From NCBI RefSeq assembly GCF_014193515.1, contig NZ_BLXX01000024.1:1-42031 (forward strand): 42,031 nucleotides of DNA. The letters are read 5' to 3'. This DNA comes from Geomonas silvestris. GTDB taxonomy: Bacteria > Desulfobacterota > Desulfuromonadia > Geobacterales > Geobacteraceae. The notes below the pieces were generated by a model, which had not been told where the DNA came from, did no database searches, and was given only the letters and a program-made list of their open reading frames with translations. The position numbers and the translations under genes are program-made. Of this stretch, positions 31,109 to 40,307 are shown in pieces. Each line of letters opens with the position of its first letter. The stretch's first letter is position 1.

Positions 31109-34100
31109 GAATCAAGCGACTCGAAATACTGGGTTTCAAGTCCTTCCAAGACAAGGTTGTCCTTGATTTCAACCAGGCCATCACCGGTGTCGTAGGCCCC
31201 AACGGCTGTGGGAAGTCCAACGTCGTTGATGCCATCCGCTGGGTCATGGGGGAGCAGTCCGCCAAGAACCTGCGTGGCAAGTCGATGGAAGACATCATCT
31301 TCAACGGCACGGAGTTTAGAAAGCCGCTCGGCATGGCCGAGGTCTCCCTCTTCTTCTCCACCGACGACGGTCGTGTTCCTGCCAAATACCTCAATTTTTC
31401 TGAGATCCAGGTTACTCGCCGGCTTTACCGTGATGGCGAAAGTGACTACCTGATTAACAAAACTCCCTGTCGTCTCCTCGACGTCGCCGAGCTCTTCATG
31501 GATACCGGTATCGGCGCCCGGGCCTACTCGATTATCGAGCAGGGTAAGATCGGTATGATCCTGCATGCCAAGCCTGAGGAGCGGCGCTTTCTTATCGAGG
31601 AGGCAGCCGGGGTCACCAAATTCAAGGCTCGTAAGATCGTGGCTCTCAAGAAGATTGAAGCCACCAAGCAGAACCTGCTGCGCATCGGCGACATCGTGTC
31701 CGAGATCAAGCGCCAGATGAACGGTCTGCAGCGTCAGGCCAAGAAGGCCGAGCGCTTCCGCGAGATCCGCCAGGAACTCAAGGAGATAGAGCTCCTTTTT
31801 GCAGCGAAGGGGTATGCCTCCCTGCAACAGGAGCGCCACGGGCTTGAGACCCAGATCGCCGATCTCGAGGCACAGCTGGTGGCGCTTACCGCAAAGCTCG
31901 AGGCGGAGGAACTCTCGGTCGAAGGGAAACGGTTGGCACTCGCCGAGACCGAGCGTCTTTTGGCCGCTGCCCAGGAGGAGATCTTCCGCTGGAAGAGCGA
32001 ACTGCAGGGTGGCGAGAACAAGCTCGAGTTCCAGCGCCGCGAACTCGCCAACCTCGAGCGTCAGGGTGCCCGGTTCGAAGATGAACTGCAGGGCCTTAAA
32101 GACCAGCTGGAAGCCTCGCAGCGCGAACTTGAGACCCTTGCCGTCCAACGTGGAACCTTCCTCGAGGAGGTCGCTCGTGAGGAAGAGAACCTGGAAAACC
32201 GCGAGTCGCTGCTCGAGGAGATGGCCGCCGTCGAGTCAGGGGTGACCCGCGAGCTGGACGAGGCGCGCCGCAACCTTTTCGCCGTGCTCTCCGAGGCGGC
32301 CCAGGCCGGCAACCAGCACACTGCCGCCGCCAAACGGCTCACCACCATCGGCGAGCGGCTGGCCGCGAGTTCCCGGGACCGGATCCTGCTCGCTGAACGC
32401 CTGGCGGAAGCGAACCAGAAGGTCGAGGCTCTCAGGGTCGAGTTGCAGTCGCTGCGCGACACCAAGGAACAGACCAACGAAGAGCTCACCCTGGCCACGG
32501 CCCGGGAAACCCAACTGAAACAGGAACAGGAGGCCGGCGAGAAGGCACTGCAGCAAAGCCGCGATGAGCTTTCCGGCGCCGCCTCACGCCTTAAATCGCT
32601 GCAAGAGCTGGAAGCCCAGTTCGCCGGCTACGGCCAGGGGGTGCGCAACCTTCTCCTGGCAGACCCCTTCAAAAACGGCGCCTTCACCATGCTGGCCGAC
32701 GCCCTCGAGGTCCAGGAGGAGTACGAGGTGCCTCTGGAGGCGGTGCTCGGTGATCGGCTGCAGTATCTTCTCTGCGGCACCACCGAGGTGGCCCTAAACG
32801 CCGTCTCTCACCTCAAGACCAGCTCCGGCGGTCGCTGCAGCTTCGTCACCGCGCCGCCCTGGCAGGAGGTGCCGGGAGAGGCACCCGCCGATGTCCCGGC
32901 ACTCGCCTCGGGTGTCACGGTAGCGGACACTTACCGGCACCTCGTCGCTCCACTGCTTTCCGGCACCTTTCTGGCCCGCGATCTGCCCCACGCTGTAAGC
33001 CTCGCCGCGCAGCACCCGCGCTGCACCTTCGTTACCCGCGAGGGAGACTTGGTGCACGCAGGCGGTATCGTGAACGGCGGCTCCAGCGAAGCTGCACAGT
33101 CCGGGATCATCCACAAAAAGCGTGAGATCAAGAGCCTCTCCGGGGACGTCGAGGCGCTGCAGACGCAGGTCGAGGAGCTCACCTGGAAGCGCGAAACCCG
33201 GCGCGAGGAAATCGGGCTGGCCGAGGTGGAGCGCCAGGAACTCAGGCAGGAGCTGCATCGCCTGGAGATCAGGATAAACACCGCCGAGAAAGACCTCCAG
33301 ACTGCCGCAGCGGAGTCCAGGCGCGTTGAAGAGAGCGCCGCGGTGCGCGAGATGGAAGAGGAACAGCTGGCCGAAGAGAAGGCGCTGGTCGAAAGCGAAC
33401 TCGCCCAGGCCGATGCCAAGAAGGCGGCCGCCGAAGAGCGCAAAGTTGAGCTCGAGAAGAGCGTCGAGGCGCTGCAGTCGCGCTTGCAAGGCTCCCGCTT
33501 CGAGATGGAGGAGGCGCGCGAACTGGTGACCTCGCTCAAGGTGCGGGTCGCCGCCCTGCGGGAAAAGGGGGAGGGGGCCCAGCGGACCAGCGTACGCGTC
33601 CAGAACCTCTGCAACGACCTCTCTGCGCGCATCGGCTCGCGCAGCAACGAGCTGCAGGGTTCCGGCGACGAGCGCACTCGCCTCATCGCGGCCATCGAAG
33701 AGGGGGAGAAGGCTCTCAAGGCGATCGTAGCCCTGCAGGTTGCCAGCGAACAGAAGCTCCTCGAGGTGCGTGATCGCTACGAGGGCGAATCGGCTGGCGT
33801 GCAGGAAGAAGAGGCGCGCCTCAAGGCAGGGCGCAACGAAGCCGGGCAACTGCGCGACCAGTTGAACGCGAAGACGCTCAGGCTCTCGGAGCTCGCCATG
33901 AAGCTGCGCTACCTGGAGGAGACCCTGCAGGAGAAGCACCGCATGGAGATCTCCGAGGCGCTGACCCACTACGCCGAGCTGGAATGGGACGAGCCCGAGC
34001 GCGCCAAGCGCCAGGGCGAGCTGCAAAAAGCAATCGACGAGATGGGCGAGGTCAATCTCATGGCGATCGACGAGTTCAAGCAGCTCGAGGAACGCTTCGA

Positions 34101-34638
34101 GTTCCTCTCCGGCCAGAAACAGGACCTGGAAGACTCCATGAACTCGCTGCACAAGGCAATCCAGCGCATCAACCGGACCACCCGCAAGCGCTTCCTGGAG
34201 ACCTTCGAGATGGTGAACGCCAAGTTCCAGCAGGTCTTCCCGCGGCTTTTCTGCGGCGGGCAGGCGGAGCTGAGGCTCACCGACGAGGAGGATCTCCTCT
34301 CCACGGGCCTCGAGATCGTGGTGCAGCCGCCGGGGAAAAAGCTGCAGAGCGTCTCGCTACTCTCCGGCGGCGAAAAGGCGCTCACCGCGGTAGCGCTCAT
34401 CTTCTCGATCTTCATGATCAAGCCCTCGCCGTTCTGCCTCTTGGACGAGGTCGACGCACCGCTGGACGACGCCAACATCGGCAGGTTCAACGACATGGTG
34501 CGCGAGATGAGTGCGGTATCCCAGTTCATCATCATCACCCACAACCGCGCCACCATGGCCGTCGCCGATACCCTGTACGGGGTCACCATGGAAGAGCCCG
34601 GGGTCTCGAAGCTGGTCTCGGTACGTCTGAACTGCTGA
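31105..34638 (+). CDS. smc: Chromosome segregation/condensation protein SMC
   Basis: 1177 aa, full SMC architecture. Walker A GPNGCGKSN at about residues 32–40; N-terminal coiled coil; hinge at about 510–665 (YGQGVRNLLLADPFKNGAF; GGRCSFVT); second coiled coil; C-terminal signature LLSGGEKALTA and Walker B CLLDEVDAPLDDANIGRF near residues 1085–1130. It forms the ring that organises and segregates the chromosome with ScpA and ScpB, which are not here. The GTG start and codons 2–6 belong to the element-derived end; from codon 8–9 onward (31127) the repeat core and host sequence begin. Translation probably depends on the leader ORF. Confidence 0.97.
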   Translation: MRIKRLEILGFKSFQDKVVLDFNQAITGVVGPNGCGKSNVVDAIRWVMGEQSAKNLRGKSMEDIIFNGTEFRKPLGMAEVSLFFSTDDGRVPAKYLNFSEIQVTRRLYRDGESDYLINKTPCRLLDVAELFMDTGIGARAYSIIEQGKIGMILHAKPEERRFLIEEAAGVTKFKARKIVALKKIEATKQNLLRIGDIVSEIKRQMNGLQRQAKKAERFREIRQELKEIELLFAAKGYASLQQERHGLETQIADLEAQLVALTAKLEAEELSVEGKRLALAETERLLAAAQEEIFRWKSELQGGENKLEFQRRELANLERQGARFEDELQGLKDQLEASQRELETLAVQRGTFLEEVAREEENLENRESLLEEMAAVESGVTRELDEARRNLFAVLSEAAQAGNQHTAAAKRLTTIGERLAASSRDRILLAERLAEANQKVEALRVELQSLRDTKEQTNEELTLATARETQLKQEQEAGEKALQQSRDELSGAASRLKSLQELEAQFAGYGQGVRNLLLADPFKNGAFTMLADALEVQEEYEVPLEAVLGDRLQYLLCGTTEVALNAVSHLKTSSGGRCSFVTAPPWQEVPGEAPADVPALASGVTVADTYRHLVAPLLSGTFLARDLPHAVSLAAQHPRCTFVTREGDLVHAGGIVNGGSSEAAQSGIIHKKREIKSLSGDVEALQTQVEELTWKRETRREEIGLAEVERQELRQELHRLEIRINTAEKDLQTAAAESRRVEESAAVREMEEEQLAEEKALVESELAQADAKKAAAEERKVELEKSVEALQSRLQGSRFEMEEARELVTSLKVRVAALREKGEGAQRTSVRVQNLCNDLSARIGSRSNELQGSGDERTRLIAAIEEGEKALKAIVALQVASEQKLLEVRDRYEGESAGVQEEEARLKAGRNEAGQLRDQLNAKTLRLSELAMKLRYLEETLQEKHRMEISEALTHYAELEWDEPERAKRQGELQKAIDEMGEVNLMAIDEFKQLEERFEFLSGQKQDLEDSMNSLHKAIQRINRTTRKRFLETFEMVNAKFQQVFPRLFCGGQAELRLTDEEDLLSTGLEIVVQPPGKKLQSVSLLSGGEKALTAVALIFSIFMIKPSPFCLLDEVDAPLDDANIGRFNDMVREMSAVSQFIIITHNRATMAVADTLYGVTMEEPGVSKLVSVRLNC
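31127..31143 (+). repeat. attR core (17-bp direct repeat), inside smc codons 8–13
   Basis: TACTGGGTTTCAAGTCC, identical to 15529–15545; encodes part of ILGFKS of smc. To its left is the recoded smc start supplied by the element. Confidence 0.88.
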
Positions 34639-34731
34639 TCACTTGGGACGCCGAGTCGGTCTCGCGTGGCACGCCGCGATCCCTTGCCGGCAGCCTCGCT
34701 TGTTTATTCTTTGATGTGATAAGAAAATGCG

Positions 34732-34759
34732 TTGCCGCTTTTATTCTCTTTGCTATGAA
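34732..34759 (+). promoter_or_regulatory. Candidate promoter upstream of the roadblock gene
   Basis: TTGCCG (34732–34737) and TATGAA (34754–34759) with 16-base spacing, in an A/T-rich patch of the 151-base gap after smc. Confidence 0.35.
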
Positions 34760-34789
34760 TCTGTTAGTGCTATTTCGAGGAGTGAACCC

Positions 34790-35149
34790 GTGCCCTTCAA
34801 ACGACTGCTGACCGATCTGGTTGAGGCCGTGCCTGGAGCCAGTGGTGCCATTCTGGCTGACTGGGAAGGTGAAGCCGTCGAGCAGCATTGCTTTGGCGAT
34901 CCCTACGACATGAAGGTTACCGCAGCACATTGGGGGATCATGCTGACCCAGCTCAAAGACCTGCAGCAGAAGCTGCACACCGGAGCGGTGCGAGAAGCAC
35001 TCATCAGCACCGATCGGCAGTACGCGATCGTGGGGGCGCTCGGCGACGACTACGCACTCGTTATGACCATGACAGATTCGGCTCTCCCCCTGGTTGCGCT
35101 GCACAGCTTTCGGGAAACTGCCGTGCTCTTGATGAAGGAGATCTACTAG
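34790..35149 (+). CDS. Roadblock/LC7-domain protein
   Basis: 119 aa from GTG 34790 with CGAGGAG seven bases upstream; an upstream ATG at 34727 has no site. MPFKRLLTDLVEAVPGASGA, then AAHWGIMLTQLKDLQQKL, VREALISTDRQYAIVGALGD and the final helix HSFRETAVLLMKEIY are the roadblock fold, as in MglB-like GTPase regulators. It ends directly at the ftsY start (TAG then ATG), so the two are co-translated. A small Ras-like partner is not in the window. Confidence 0.8.
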   Translation: MPFKRLLTDLVEAVPGASGAILADWEGEAVEQHCFGDPYDMKVTAAHWGIMLTQLKDLQQKLHTGAVREALISTDRQYAIVGALGDDYALVMTMTDSALPLVALHSFRETAVLLMKEIY

Positions 35150-36418
35150 ATGGCCGAGGAAAACAAAGGCTTTTTCAAAGGACTGTTCGGCAAGCTCGGT
35201 CTCGGGAAGGAAACACCTCCGGAGCCCGAGGTCGAGAAAAAGACAGGGGCGCAGGAGCCGGTAGAAACCCAATCGGCGAGCGATTGGGCGCGCGAACTTT
35301 TCCAGAAAATGGAAGAGCCTGCTGCACCGGAAAAGGCACCGGCGCCGACTGCCGCGGAAGCCGTTGCGCCGGCCGCAGCGCCGCCGGGCGCCCCGACTGC
35401 TCCTGCAGAGCCCGTGGTTCCGGTCGCACCAGTAGAACCTTCAGCTCCTGTAGCTCCTGCCGCCGTGACCCCTCCGCCGCAGGCTGCTGTCGTGGAGCAG
35501 GCCAAGCCGAGCTTCTTCGAGCGCCTCAAGCGCAGCCTCAGCAAGACCCACGAGTCGATCGTCGGGCGCATGGACGCCCTGCTGCTCGGCAAGAAGCAGA
35601 TCGACACCGACACCCTGGAGGAGTTGGAAGAGATCCTGATCACCGCCGACATCGGGGTGAAGACCACGGTGGACCTGGTCCGCACCCTCGAGCAGCGTCT
35701 CAAACGTGCCGAGTTGCAGGACGGCGCGGCGCTCAAACAGGCGCTCAAGGAAGAGATCCTGGTCCGACTCGAGGCGAACTCGGCGCCACTGGTGGTCACC
35801 GACAAGAAGCCGTTCGTCATCCTGGTGATCGGGGTGAACGGGGTGGGCAAGACCACCACCATCGGTAAGCTGGCCGCGCGCTACGCCGGCGAGGGCAAAC
35901 GCGTCCTTTTGGCTGCGGCAGATACCTTCCGCGCCGCGGCTGCGGAACAGCTGGAGACCTGGGCAGGCCGAGTCGGGGCGGAGATTGTGCGCCACAAGGA
36001 AGGGGCCGACCCTTCTGCCGTCGTTTTCGATGCCTGCAAGGCTGCCGCAGCACGGGGATGCGATGTGCTGATCATCGACACCGCCGGCAGGATGCACACC
36101 AAGGTTAACCTCATGGAGGAGATGAAGAAGATCCGGCGCGTACTGACACGCGAGATCCCGGACGCCCCCCACGAGACCCTGCTGGTGCTTGATGCGGCAA
36201 CCGGCCAGAACGCCCTCTCCCAGGCCAAGCTTTTCAAGGAAGCCGCCGACGTCTCGGGTGTGGTGCTCACCAAGCTGGACGGCAGTGCGAAGGGGGGGAT
36301 TGTGGTAGCAGTCAGCCACGAATATGCGCTCCCCGTACGTTTCATCGGGGTCGGTGAGGCTGTCGAGGACCTGCGCGAGTTCGATCCGGCACAATTCGTA
36401 GAGGCGCTTTTTCAATAA
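35150..36418 (+). CDS. ftsY: Signal recognition particle receptor FtsY
   Basis: 422 aa. N-terminal A domain: basic start (KGFFKGLFGKLGLGK), then a Pro/Ala/Val/Glu-rich low-complexity linker (about residues 55–115). N domain from about 120 (FFERLKRSLSKTHESIVG). G domain: GVNGVGKTTTIGKL near 227, DTAGRMHT near 310, TKLDGSAKGG near 374. It docks SRP–ribosome complexes at SecYEG on the membrane. Start abuts the roadblock gene stop. Confidence 0.97.
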   Translation: MAEENKGFFKGLFGKLGLGKETPPEPEVEKKTGAQEPVETQSASDWARELFQKMEEPAAPEKAPAPTAAEAVAPAAAPPGAPTAPAEPVVPVAPVEPSAPVAPAAVTPPPQAAVVEQAKPSFFERLKRSLSKTHESIVGRMDALLLGKKQIDTDTLEELEEILITADIGVKTTVDLVRTLEQRLKRAELQDGAALKQALKEEILVRLEANSAPLVVTDKKPFVILVIGVNGVGKTTTIGKLAARYAGEGKRVLLAAADTFRAAAAEQLETWAGRVGAEIVRHKEGADPSAVVFDACKAAAARGCDVLIIDTAGRMHTKVNLMEEMKKIRRVLTREIPDAPHETLLVLDAATGQNALSQAKLFKEAADVSGVVLTKLDGSAKGGIVVAVSHEYALPVRFIGVGEAVEDLREFDPAQFVEALFQ

Positions 36419-36472
36419 GCTCCTTGACTTTTGCGGGTTTATTAAATATTATTCTGCCGGAAAAGGTATCAT

Positions 36473-36649
36473 ATGAGCGTAAATCTCTTTGAAGAGTTGG
36501 AAGACAGAATCGGTTCGCTGTTACAGTCCCTTGATGAGCTGAAGCTCGAAAATGGCAGACTGCAGCAGGAAAACGAGCGTCTCAACCTAGAAAGAGGTGA
36601 TCTGAAGTCCCGGGTCGACGCCATACTTAAGAGGTTGGAAGGGGTCTGA
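36473..36649 (+). CDS. zapB: ZapB-like division protein
   Basis: 58 aa from ATG 36473 to TGA 36647–36649, AAAGG upstream. MSVNLFEELEDRIGSLLQSL, followed by LKLENGRLQQENERLN and ending RVDAILKRLEGV, is a single short coiled coil like ZapB, which binds ZapA and stabilises the FtsZ ring. Directly followed by zapA (4 bases), supporting the call. Symbol is by similarity and context. Confidence 0.75.
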   Translation: MSVNLFEELEDRIGSLLQSLDELKLENGRLQQENERLNLERGDLKSRVDAILKRLEGV

Positions 36650-36653
36650 CATC

Positions 36654-36932
36654 TTGATCGCGACACACAGCATCAAAGTGCTGGGCAGGGAACTCCAGGT
36701 GAAAAGTGCCGCGAGTTCCGAACATGTGGCGCAAGTCGAGGCTCTGGTAAATGAGAAGCTGGCGGAAGCCAGTGCTGCAACCACCGGTGGGGATACTCAG
36801 ATTGTGAGTATCCTGGCCATGTTGAACATAGCAGAGGCCTATCTCACACTGAAAGAAGAGTGCGAGGAAGAGAGGCGCGCCAATCGGGAGAGGCTTGGCG
36901 GCCTCCTCGATCGGTTGGAAGGGCAGAAGTAA
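36654..36932 (+). CDS. zapA: Cell division protein ZapA (TTG start)
   Basis: 92 aa, start TTG 36654 read MIATHSIKVLGRELQVKSAA. The N-terminal beta-part and helix EHVAQVEALVNEKLAE, then ILAMLNIAEAYLTLKEECEE, match ZapA, which cross-links FtsZ filaments at midcell. GGAAGGGG lies 7–12 bases upstream inside the end of zapB-like. No better in-frame ATG exists nearby. Confidence 0.85.
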   Translation: MIATHSIKVLGRELQVKSAASSEHVAQVEALVNEKLAEASAATTGGDTQIVSILAMLNIAEAYLTLKEECEEERRANRERLGGLLDRLEGQK

Positions 36933-36949
36933 TCACGGTTTCAGGTCTC

Positions 36950-37190
36950 TTGCGGGAGATTAATTATATAGCAGGTTGTCCAGCGGTTGTACGCATTGCC
37001 AGAACCAGCGTGGAACATCAGAGCATGAATTCCCGTTTGCTGATAGGTAGCCTAACGACAAATATATGTACGTCCTGGGGTTAATGGCTGCATGATATAA
37101 AGTTCAATTGGCGCTTCACTTGAACGCGGCCCTACTACCGATACTGTCAACGCATCACCCGTCCTCAATCTGCCTTCCCCCACAGAGTAC
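36950..37190 (+). ncRNA. ssrS: Probable 6S RNA locus (boundaries approximate)
   Basis: The 320-base gap between zapA and fau has no gene. In many proteobacteria this is the position of 6S RNA, which mimics an open promoter and holds sigma-70 RNA polymerase. Local hairpins are visible: GTTCAA (37100–37105) with TTGAAC (37118–37123), and ATCAG...CTGAT near 37018–37041. I could not fold the full closing stem by eye, so call and ends rest mainly on synteny. Confidence 0.45.
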
Positions 37191-37200
37191 CTGTCTCTTT

Positions 37201-37216
37201 GGGCGCCTTGCCGCCC
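37201..37216 (+). terminator. Short GC hairpin before fau
   Basis: GGGCG (37201–37205) pairs with CGCCC (37212–37216), followed by a C/T-rich run. It could end the upstream RNA. Confidence 0.3.
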
Positions 37217-37255
37217 GCCCTTCTCTATTGCATCGCGAAACAAGTTGTTTTTATT

Positions 37256-37819
37256 ATGCCCAAACGCACCCTTAGAACCGCGACGCTCGCCCGTAGGCGT
37301 GAGCTGACTCCGTACCTGGTTGCCTGCCACAGCCTCGCGCTGCAGCGGCTTTTCCTGGCGCTTCCTGAATACCGGCAGGCGCAGGTGCTGGCTCTCTACT
37401 CTCCGATCCATCACGAGGTGGAGACGGCCACGGTCGCCACACGAGCTCTGGCCGAGGGGAAGACTCTCCTCTACCCGGCAGTAGTTGGGAGCGAGATGGA
37501 GTTTCGCAGGGTACGCCACCTCGATGATCTGGTTCCCGGCCGCTTCGGGATCCTGGAGCCCAAGGGCGAGGTGTGGGAGGCCCGGCAGGCGGATCTGATC
37601 GTGGTCCCGGGAGTGGCTTTCGACTGCTCCGGCAGGCGTATCGGCTACGGCAAAGGGTTCTACGACAAAGCGCTGCACCGACTGGAAGGCTCCGGCCGCC
37701 TGGTCGCTTTCTGTTATCAGTTTCAACTGGTTGAGGAGATAGCCGGCGAACCGCATGATGTGACGATGGATTTGATCGTTACGGAGGAGCAGGTGGTTCG
37801 CGTTCATAACAATATATAG
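37256..37819 (+). CDS. fau: 5-formyltetrahydrofolate cyclo-ligase
   Basis: 187 aa from ATG 37256 (MPKRTLRTATLARRREL), matching the usual basic start; no clear ribosome binding site. ATP-dependent conversion of 5-formyl-THF to 5,10-methenyl-THF. EPKGEVWEARQADLIVVPGVAFD and RIGYGKGFYDKAL (substrate/ATP-binding loop) are conserved. Location after zapA and the 6S locus is a standard proteobacterial arrangement. Confidence 0.92.
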   Translation: MPKRTLRTATLARRRELTPYLVACHSLALQRLFLALPEYRQAQVLALYSPIHHEVETATVATRALAEGKTLLYPAVVGSEMEFRRVRHLDDLVPGRFGILEPKGEVWEARQADLIVVPGVAFDCSGRRIGYGKGFYDKALHRLEGSGRLVAFCYQFQLVEEIAGEPHDVTMDLIVTEEQVVRVHNNI

Positions 37820-37834
37820 GGTAGGAGGTACGCA

Positions 37835-39439
37835 GTGACGAACAACAGCATAATGATTGCAATAATCCTGGCGCTCATAGCAGGAGGCGTAGGTTACGTA
37901 ATTGGCAGCATGCTCCGCAAGAAATCATCGGAGGCCCTTCTGGCTAATGCAGAAGATCTTGCCGCAAAGATGATCGAAGACGCGAAGCGGCAGACCGAAG
38001 TGATGGCAATGGAAGCCGCCATCCAGGCCAAAGACGCGGTATATCAGGCAAAAGAGGAACTTGAAAAGCAGTTCGAACAGGAAACCCGCGACAAAAAGCG
38101 CGACCTCCAGGCGCTCGAGAAAAGGCTGCAGCAAAAGGAAGAGAACCTCGACAAGAAAACCAACCTTTTCGATCAGCGCGATACCGAGTTTCTTAAGAGG
38201 GAGCAGTCCTTGGCTGCTCGCGAGCAAGTGCTGAGCACAAAGGAGCAGGCCCAGGTTCAGAAAGAAGAACAAATCGACCAGTTGGTCACCGAGCAGCGTG
38301 CCAGGCTGGAGCAGATCTCCGGTATGACTTCCGCAGAGGCCAAGAAGGTCCTGATGGACGCCATGGAGGACGAGGCGAAGCTGGACGCTGCCAAGATCAT
38401 CAAGGCCATGGAAGAGGAGGCCCGCGAGACTGCCGACAAGAAGTCCAAGGAGATCCTGGCACTTGCCATCCAGCGCTACGCCGGCGAGTACGTGGCCGAG
38501 CGCAGTGTCTCCGTGGTAACCCTACCGTCCGACGAGATGAAGGGGCGCATCATCGGTCGCGAGGGACGCAACATTCGCGCCCTGGAAGCCGCTACCGGCA
38601 TCGACCTGATCATTGACGACACCCCGGAGGCGGTCATCCTCTCCGGCTTCAACCCGGTACGCCGCGAGGTCGCCAAGCTCTCCCTGCAGAAACTCATCGC
38701 CGACGGCCGCATCCACCCGGGCCGCATCGAAGAGGTCGTGGCCAAGAGCCAGGAAGAGATCGACCAGGCCATGAAGGAGGCCGGTGACCAGGCAGCCTTT
38801 GACCTTGGCGTGCACGGCATCCACCCGGAGATCCTGAAACTGATCGGCCGCCTGAAGTACCGCACCTCGTACAGCCAGAACGTTTACCAGCACTCGCTGG
38901 AGGTCGCCTTCCTGTGCGGCATCATGGCTGCCGAATTAGGTATCAACGTGAAACAGGCCAAACGCGCTGGCCTGCTGCACGACCTCGGCAAGGCGGTGGA
39001 CCACGAGATCGAAGGGTCTCACGCGGTCATCGGCGCCGACATCGCCAAGAAGTACGGTGAGTCCCCGAAGATCGTGCACGCCATCATGGCGCACCACGAG
39101 GACGAGAAACCGGCCAGCGTGCTGGCGGTTCTGGTGCAGGCGGCCGACGCCCTCTCCGGAGCCCGCCCCGGTGCCCGTCGCGAGATGATGGAAACCTACG
39201 TGAAGCGTCTGGACGACCTGGAGCGCATCGCCACCTCGTTCGACGGCGTGGTGAACTCCTTCGCCATCCAGGCCGGCCGCGAGATCCGCGTCATGGTGTC
39301 GAGCGACCTGGTCTCCGACGACCGTGCGCTGCTCCTTGCCAAGGACATCGCCAAAAAGATCGAGAACGAGATGACCTACCCGGGCCAGATCAAGGTCAAC
39401 GTGATCCGCGAGACCAGAGCGACCGAATATGCCCGTTAA
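37835..39439 (+). CDS. rny: Ribonuclease Y
   Basis: 534 aa from GTG 37835 (GGAGG six bases upstream). An N-terminal membrane anchor ([18 protein letters not shown]), a long charged coiled coil to about residue 215, a KH domain near 228–290 ([17 protein letters not shown]) and an HD domain with QHSLEVAFL (about 351) and [12 protein letters not shown] (about 380). It starts decay of mRNAs at the membrane. Overlaps ymdB by 11 bases. Confidence 0.96.
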   Translation: MTNNSIMIAIILALIAGGVGYVIGSMLRKKSSEALLANAEDLAAKMIEDAKRQTEVMAMEAAIQAKDAVYQAKEELEKQFEQETRDKKRDLQALEKRLQQKEENLDKKTNLFDQRDTEFLKREQSLAAREQVLSTKEQAQVQKEEQIDQLVTEQRARLEQISGMTSAEAKKVLMDAMEDEAKLDAAKIIKAMEEEARETADKKSKEILALAIQRYAGEYVAERSVSVVTLPSDEMKGRIIGREGRNIRALEAATGIDLIIDDTPEAVILSGFNPVRREVAKLSLQKLIADGRIHPGRIEEVVAKSQEEIDQAMKEAGDQAAFDLGVHGIHPEILKLIGRLKYRTSYSQNVYQHSLEVAFLCGIMAAELGINVKQAKRAGLLHDLGKAVDHEIEGSHAVIGADIAKKYGESPKIVHAIMAHHEDEKPASVLAVLVQAADALSGARPGARREMMETYVKRLDDLERIATSFDGVVNSFAIQAGREIRVMVSSDLVSDDRALLLAKDIAKKIENEMTYPGQIKVNVIRETRATEYAR

Positions 39440-40214
39440 GCTGCTGTTCATAGGCGATATCATCGGCAAGCCGGGTCGCGAGGCCCTCTCCCGCGAGCTG
39501 CACCGCATCGTGGACCGGCTCTACGTCGACCTGGTGATCGCCAACGGCGAGAACGCGGCCGGCGGTTTCGGGCTCACCCAGGAAACCGCGCAGGATCTCT
39601 TCAAGTGCGGCGTTCACGTGCTCACCTCCGGGAATCACATCTGGGACAAGAAGGACGCGCTCGACTACATCAAGCGCGAAGAGCGCATCGTGCGGCCGGC
39701 GAACTACCCGGAAGGGACGCCGGGGCGCGGCGCCACCATCGCCAGCACCCCTGGTGGCGTGAAGGTCGGCATCCTGAACCTTGAGGGGCGTGTCTTCATG
39801 AACAACCTCGAGTGCCCGTTCCGCTGCGCCGATCGCGAGATCGCCAAGCTTAAAGAAGAGGCCACCATCGTCTTCGTCGACTTTCACGCCGAGGCGACCT
39901 CCGAGAAGGTGGCGTTGGGCTGGTACCTGGATGGACGGGTTAGTGCCGTGGTCGGCACCCACACCCACGTACAGACCGCCGACGAGCGCATTCTCACTTC
40001 CGGGACCGCCTACCTGACCGATGCCGGAATGACCGGCTCCTTCGATTCGGTAATCGGCGTCCGTAAGGAAGATGCCATCGAGAAGTTCGTCACCCAGCGC
40101 CCCTCGAAGTTCGAGGTTGCCAAGAAGGACATCCGGGTGAACGGGGTGGTTGTCGAGGTGGATGAAAAGACCGGGTTGGCTCTGAAGATCGAGAGAATCA
40201 ACATCGCGGTGTAG
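39429..40214 (+). CDS. ymdB: YmdB-type metallophosphoesterase
   Basis: 261 aa, starts inside the end of rny. [20 protein letters not shown] with D9, [19 protein letters not shown] and [10 protein letters not shown] supply the dinuclear metal ligands of the YmdB family, which hydrolyses 2',3'-cyclic nucleotides, products of RNA cleavage. The overlap with rny suggests joint work in RNA turnover. Naming follows the Bacillus homologue. Confidence 0.93.
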   Translation: MPVKLLFIGDIIGKPGREALSRELHRIVDRLYVDLVIANGENAAGGFGLTQETAQDLFKCGVHVLTSGNHIWDKKDALDYIKREERIVRPANYPEGTPGRGATIASTPGGVKVGILNLEGRVFMNNLECPFRCADREIAKLKEEATIVFVDFHAEATSEKVALGWYLDGRVSAVVGTHTHVQTADERILTSGTAYLTDAGMTGSFDSVIGVRKEDAIEKFVTQRPSKFEVAKKDIRVNGVVVEVDEKTGLALKIERINIAV

Positions 40215-40242
40215 CAGTGCCATGTGTAACGATGCAGTCACC

Positions 40243-40274
40243 GGGGACGCTCCTTTATGGGGCGCTCCCTTTTG
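40243..40274 (+). terminator. Terminator after ymdB
   Basis: GGGGACGCTCC (40243–40253) pairs with GGGGCGCTCCC (40259–40269) with one mismatch and G·T pairs around TTTAT, followed by TTTTG. Confidence 0.7.
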
Positions 40275-40307
40275 TTGTCATTAATGGCTGATACTTGGAG
40301 GGTAGTG

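Larger units (their letters stand above)
15529..31143. mobile_element. Integrated phage-satellite-like element in the 5' end of smc
   Basis: About 15.6 kb bounded by the 17-bp direct repeat TACTGGGTTTCAAGTCC. It carries a tyrosine integrase adjacent to the right repeat, a divergent repressor/Xis pair, a primase, an SF3 helicase, an iteron-like array, two proteases of the ClpP/SppA class, a tape-measure-like gene and about ten small unknown ORFs, nearly all on the minus strand. The base composition is visibly lower in G/C than the flanks. No terminase, portal, capsid, tail tube, sheath, baseplate or lysis gene is recognisable, so it is either a satellite or a prophage that lost most structural genes. 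The right end regenerates the start of smc. Confidence 0.9.

Noticed and set aside
31057..32148. 363-codon minus-strand open frame over the start of smc
   Set aside because: Low-complexity Leu-rich translation, a mirror of the smc coiled-coil codons.
32794..34152. 452-codon minus-strand open frame in smc
   Set aside because: Shadow of the coiled-coil region; no similarity to a real protein is apparent.
40257..40307. N-terminal extension of tyrS by 17 codons
   Set aside because: It overlaps the ymdB terminator; ATG 40308 has a GGAGGG site and gives the family's normal start.
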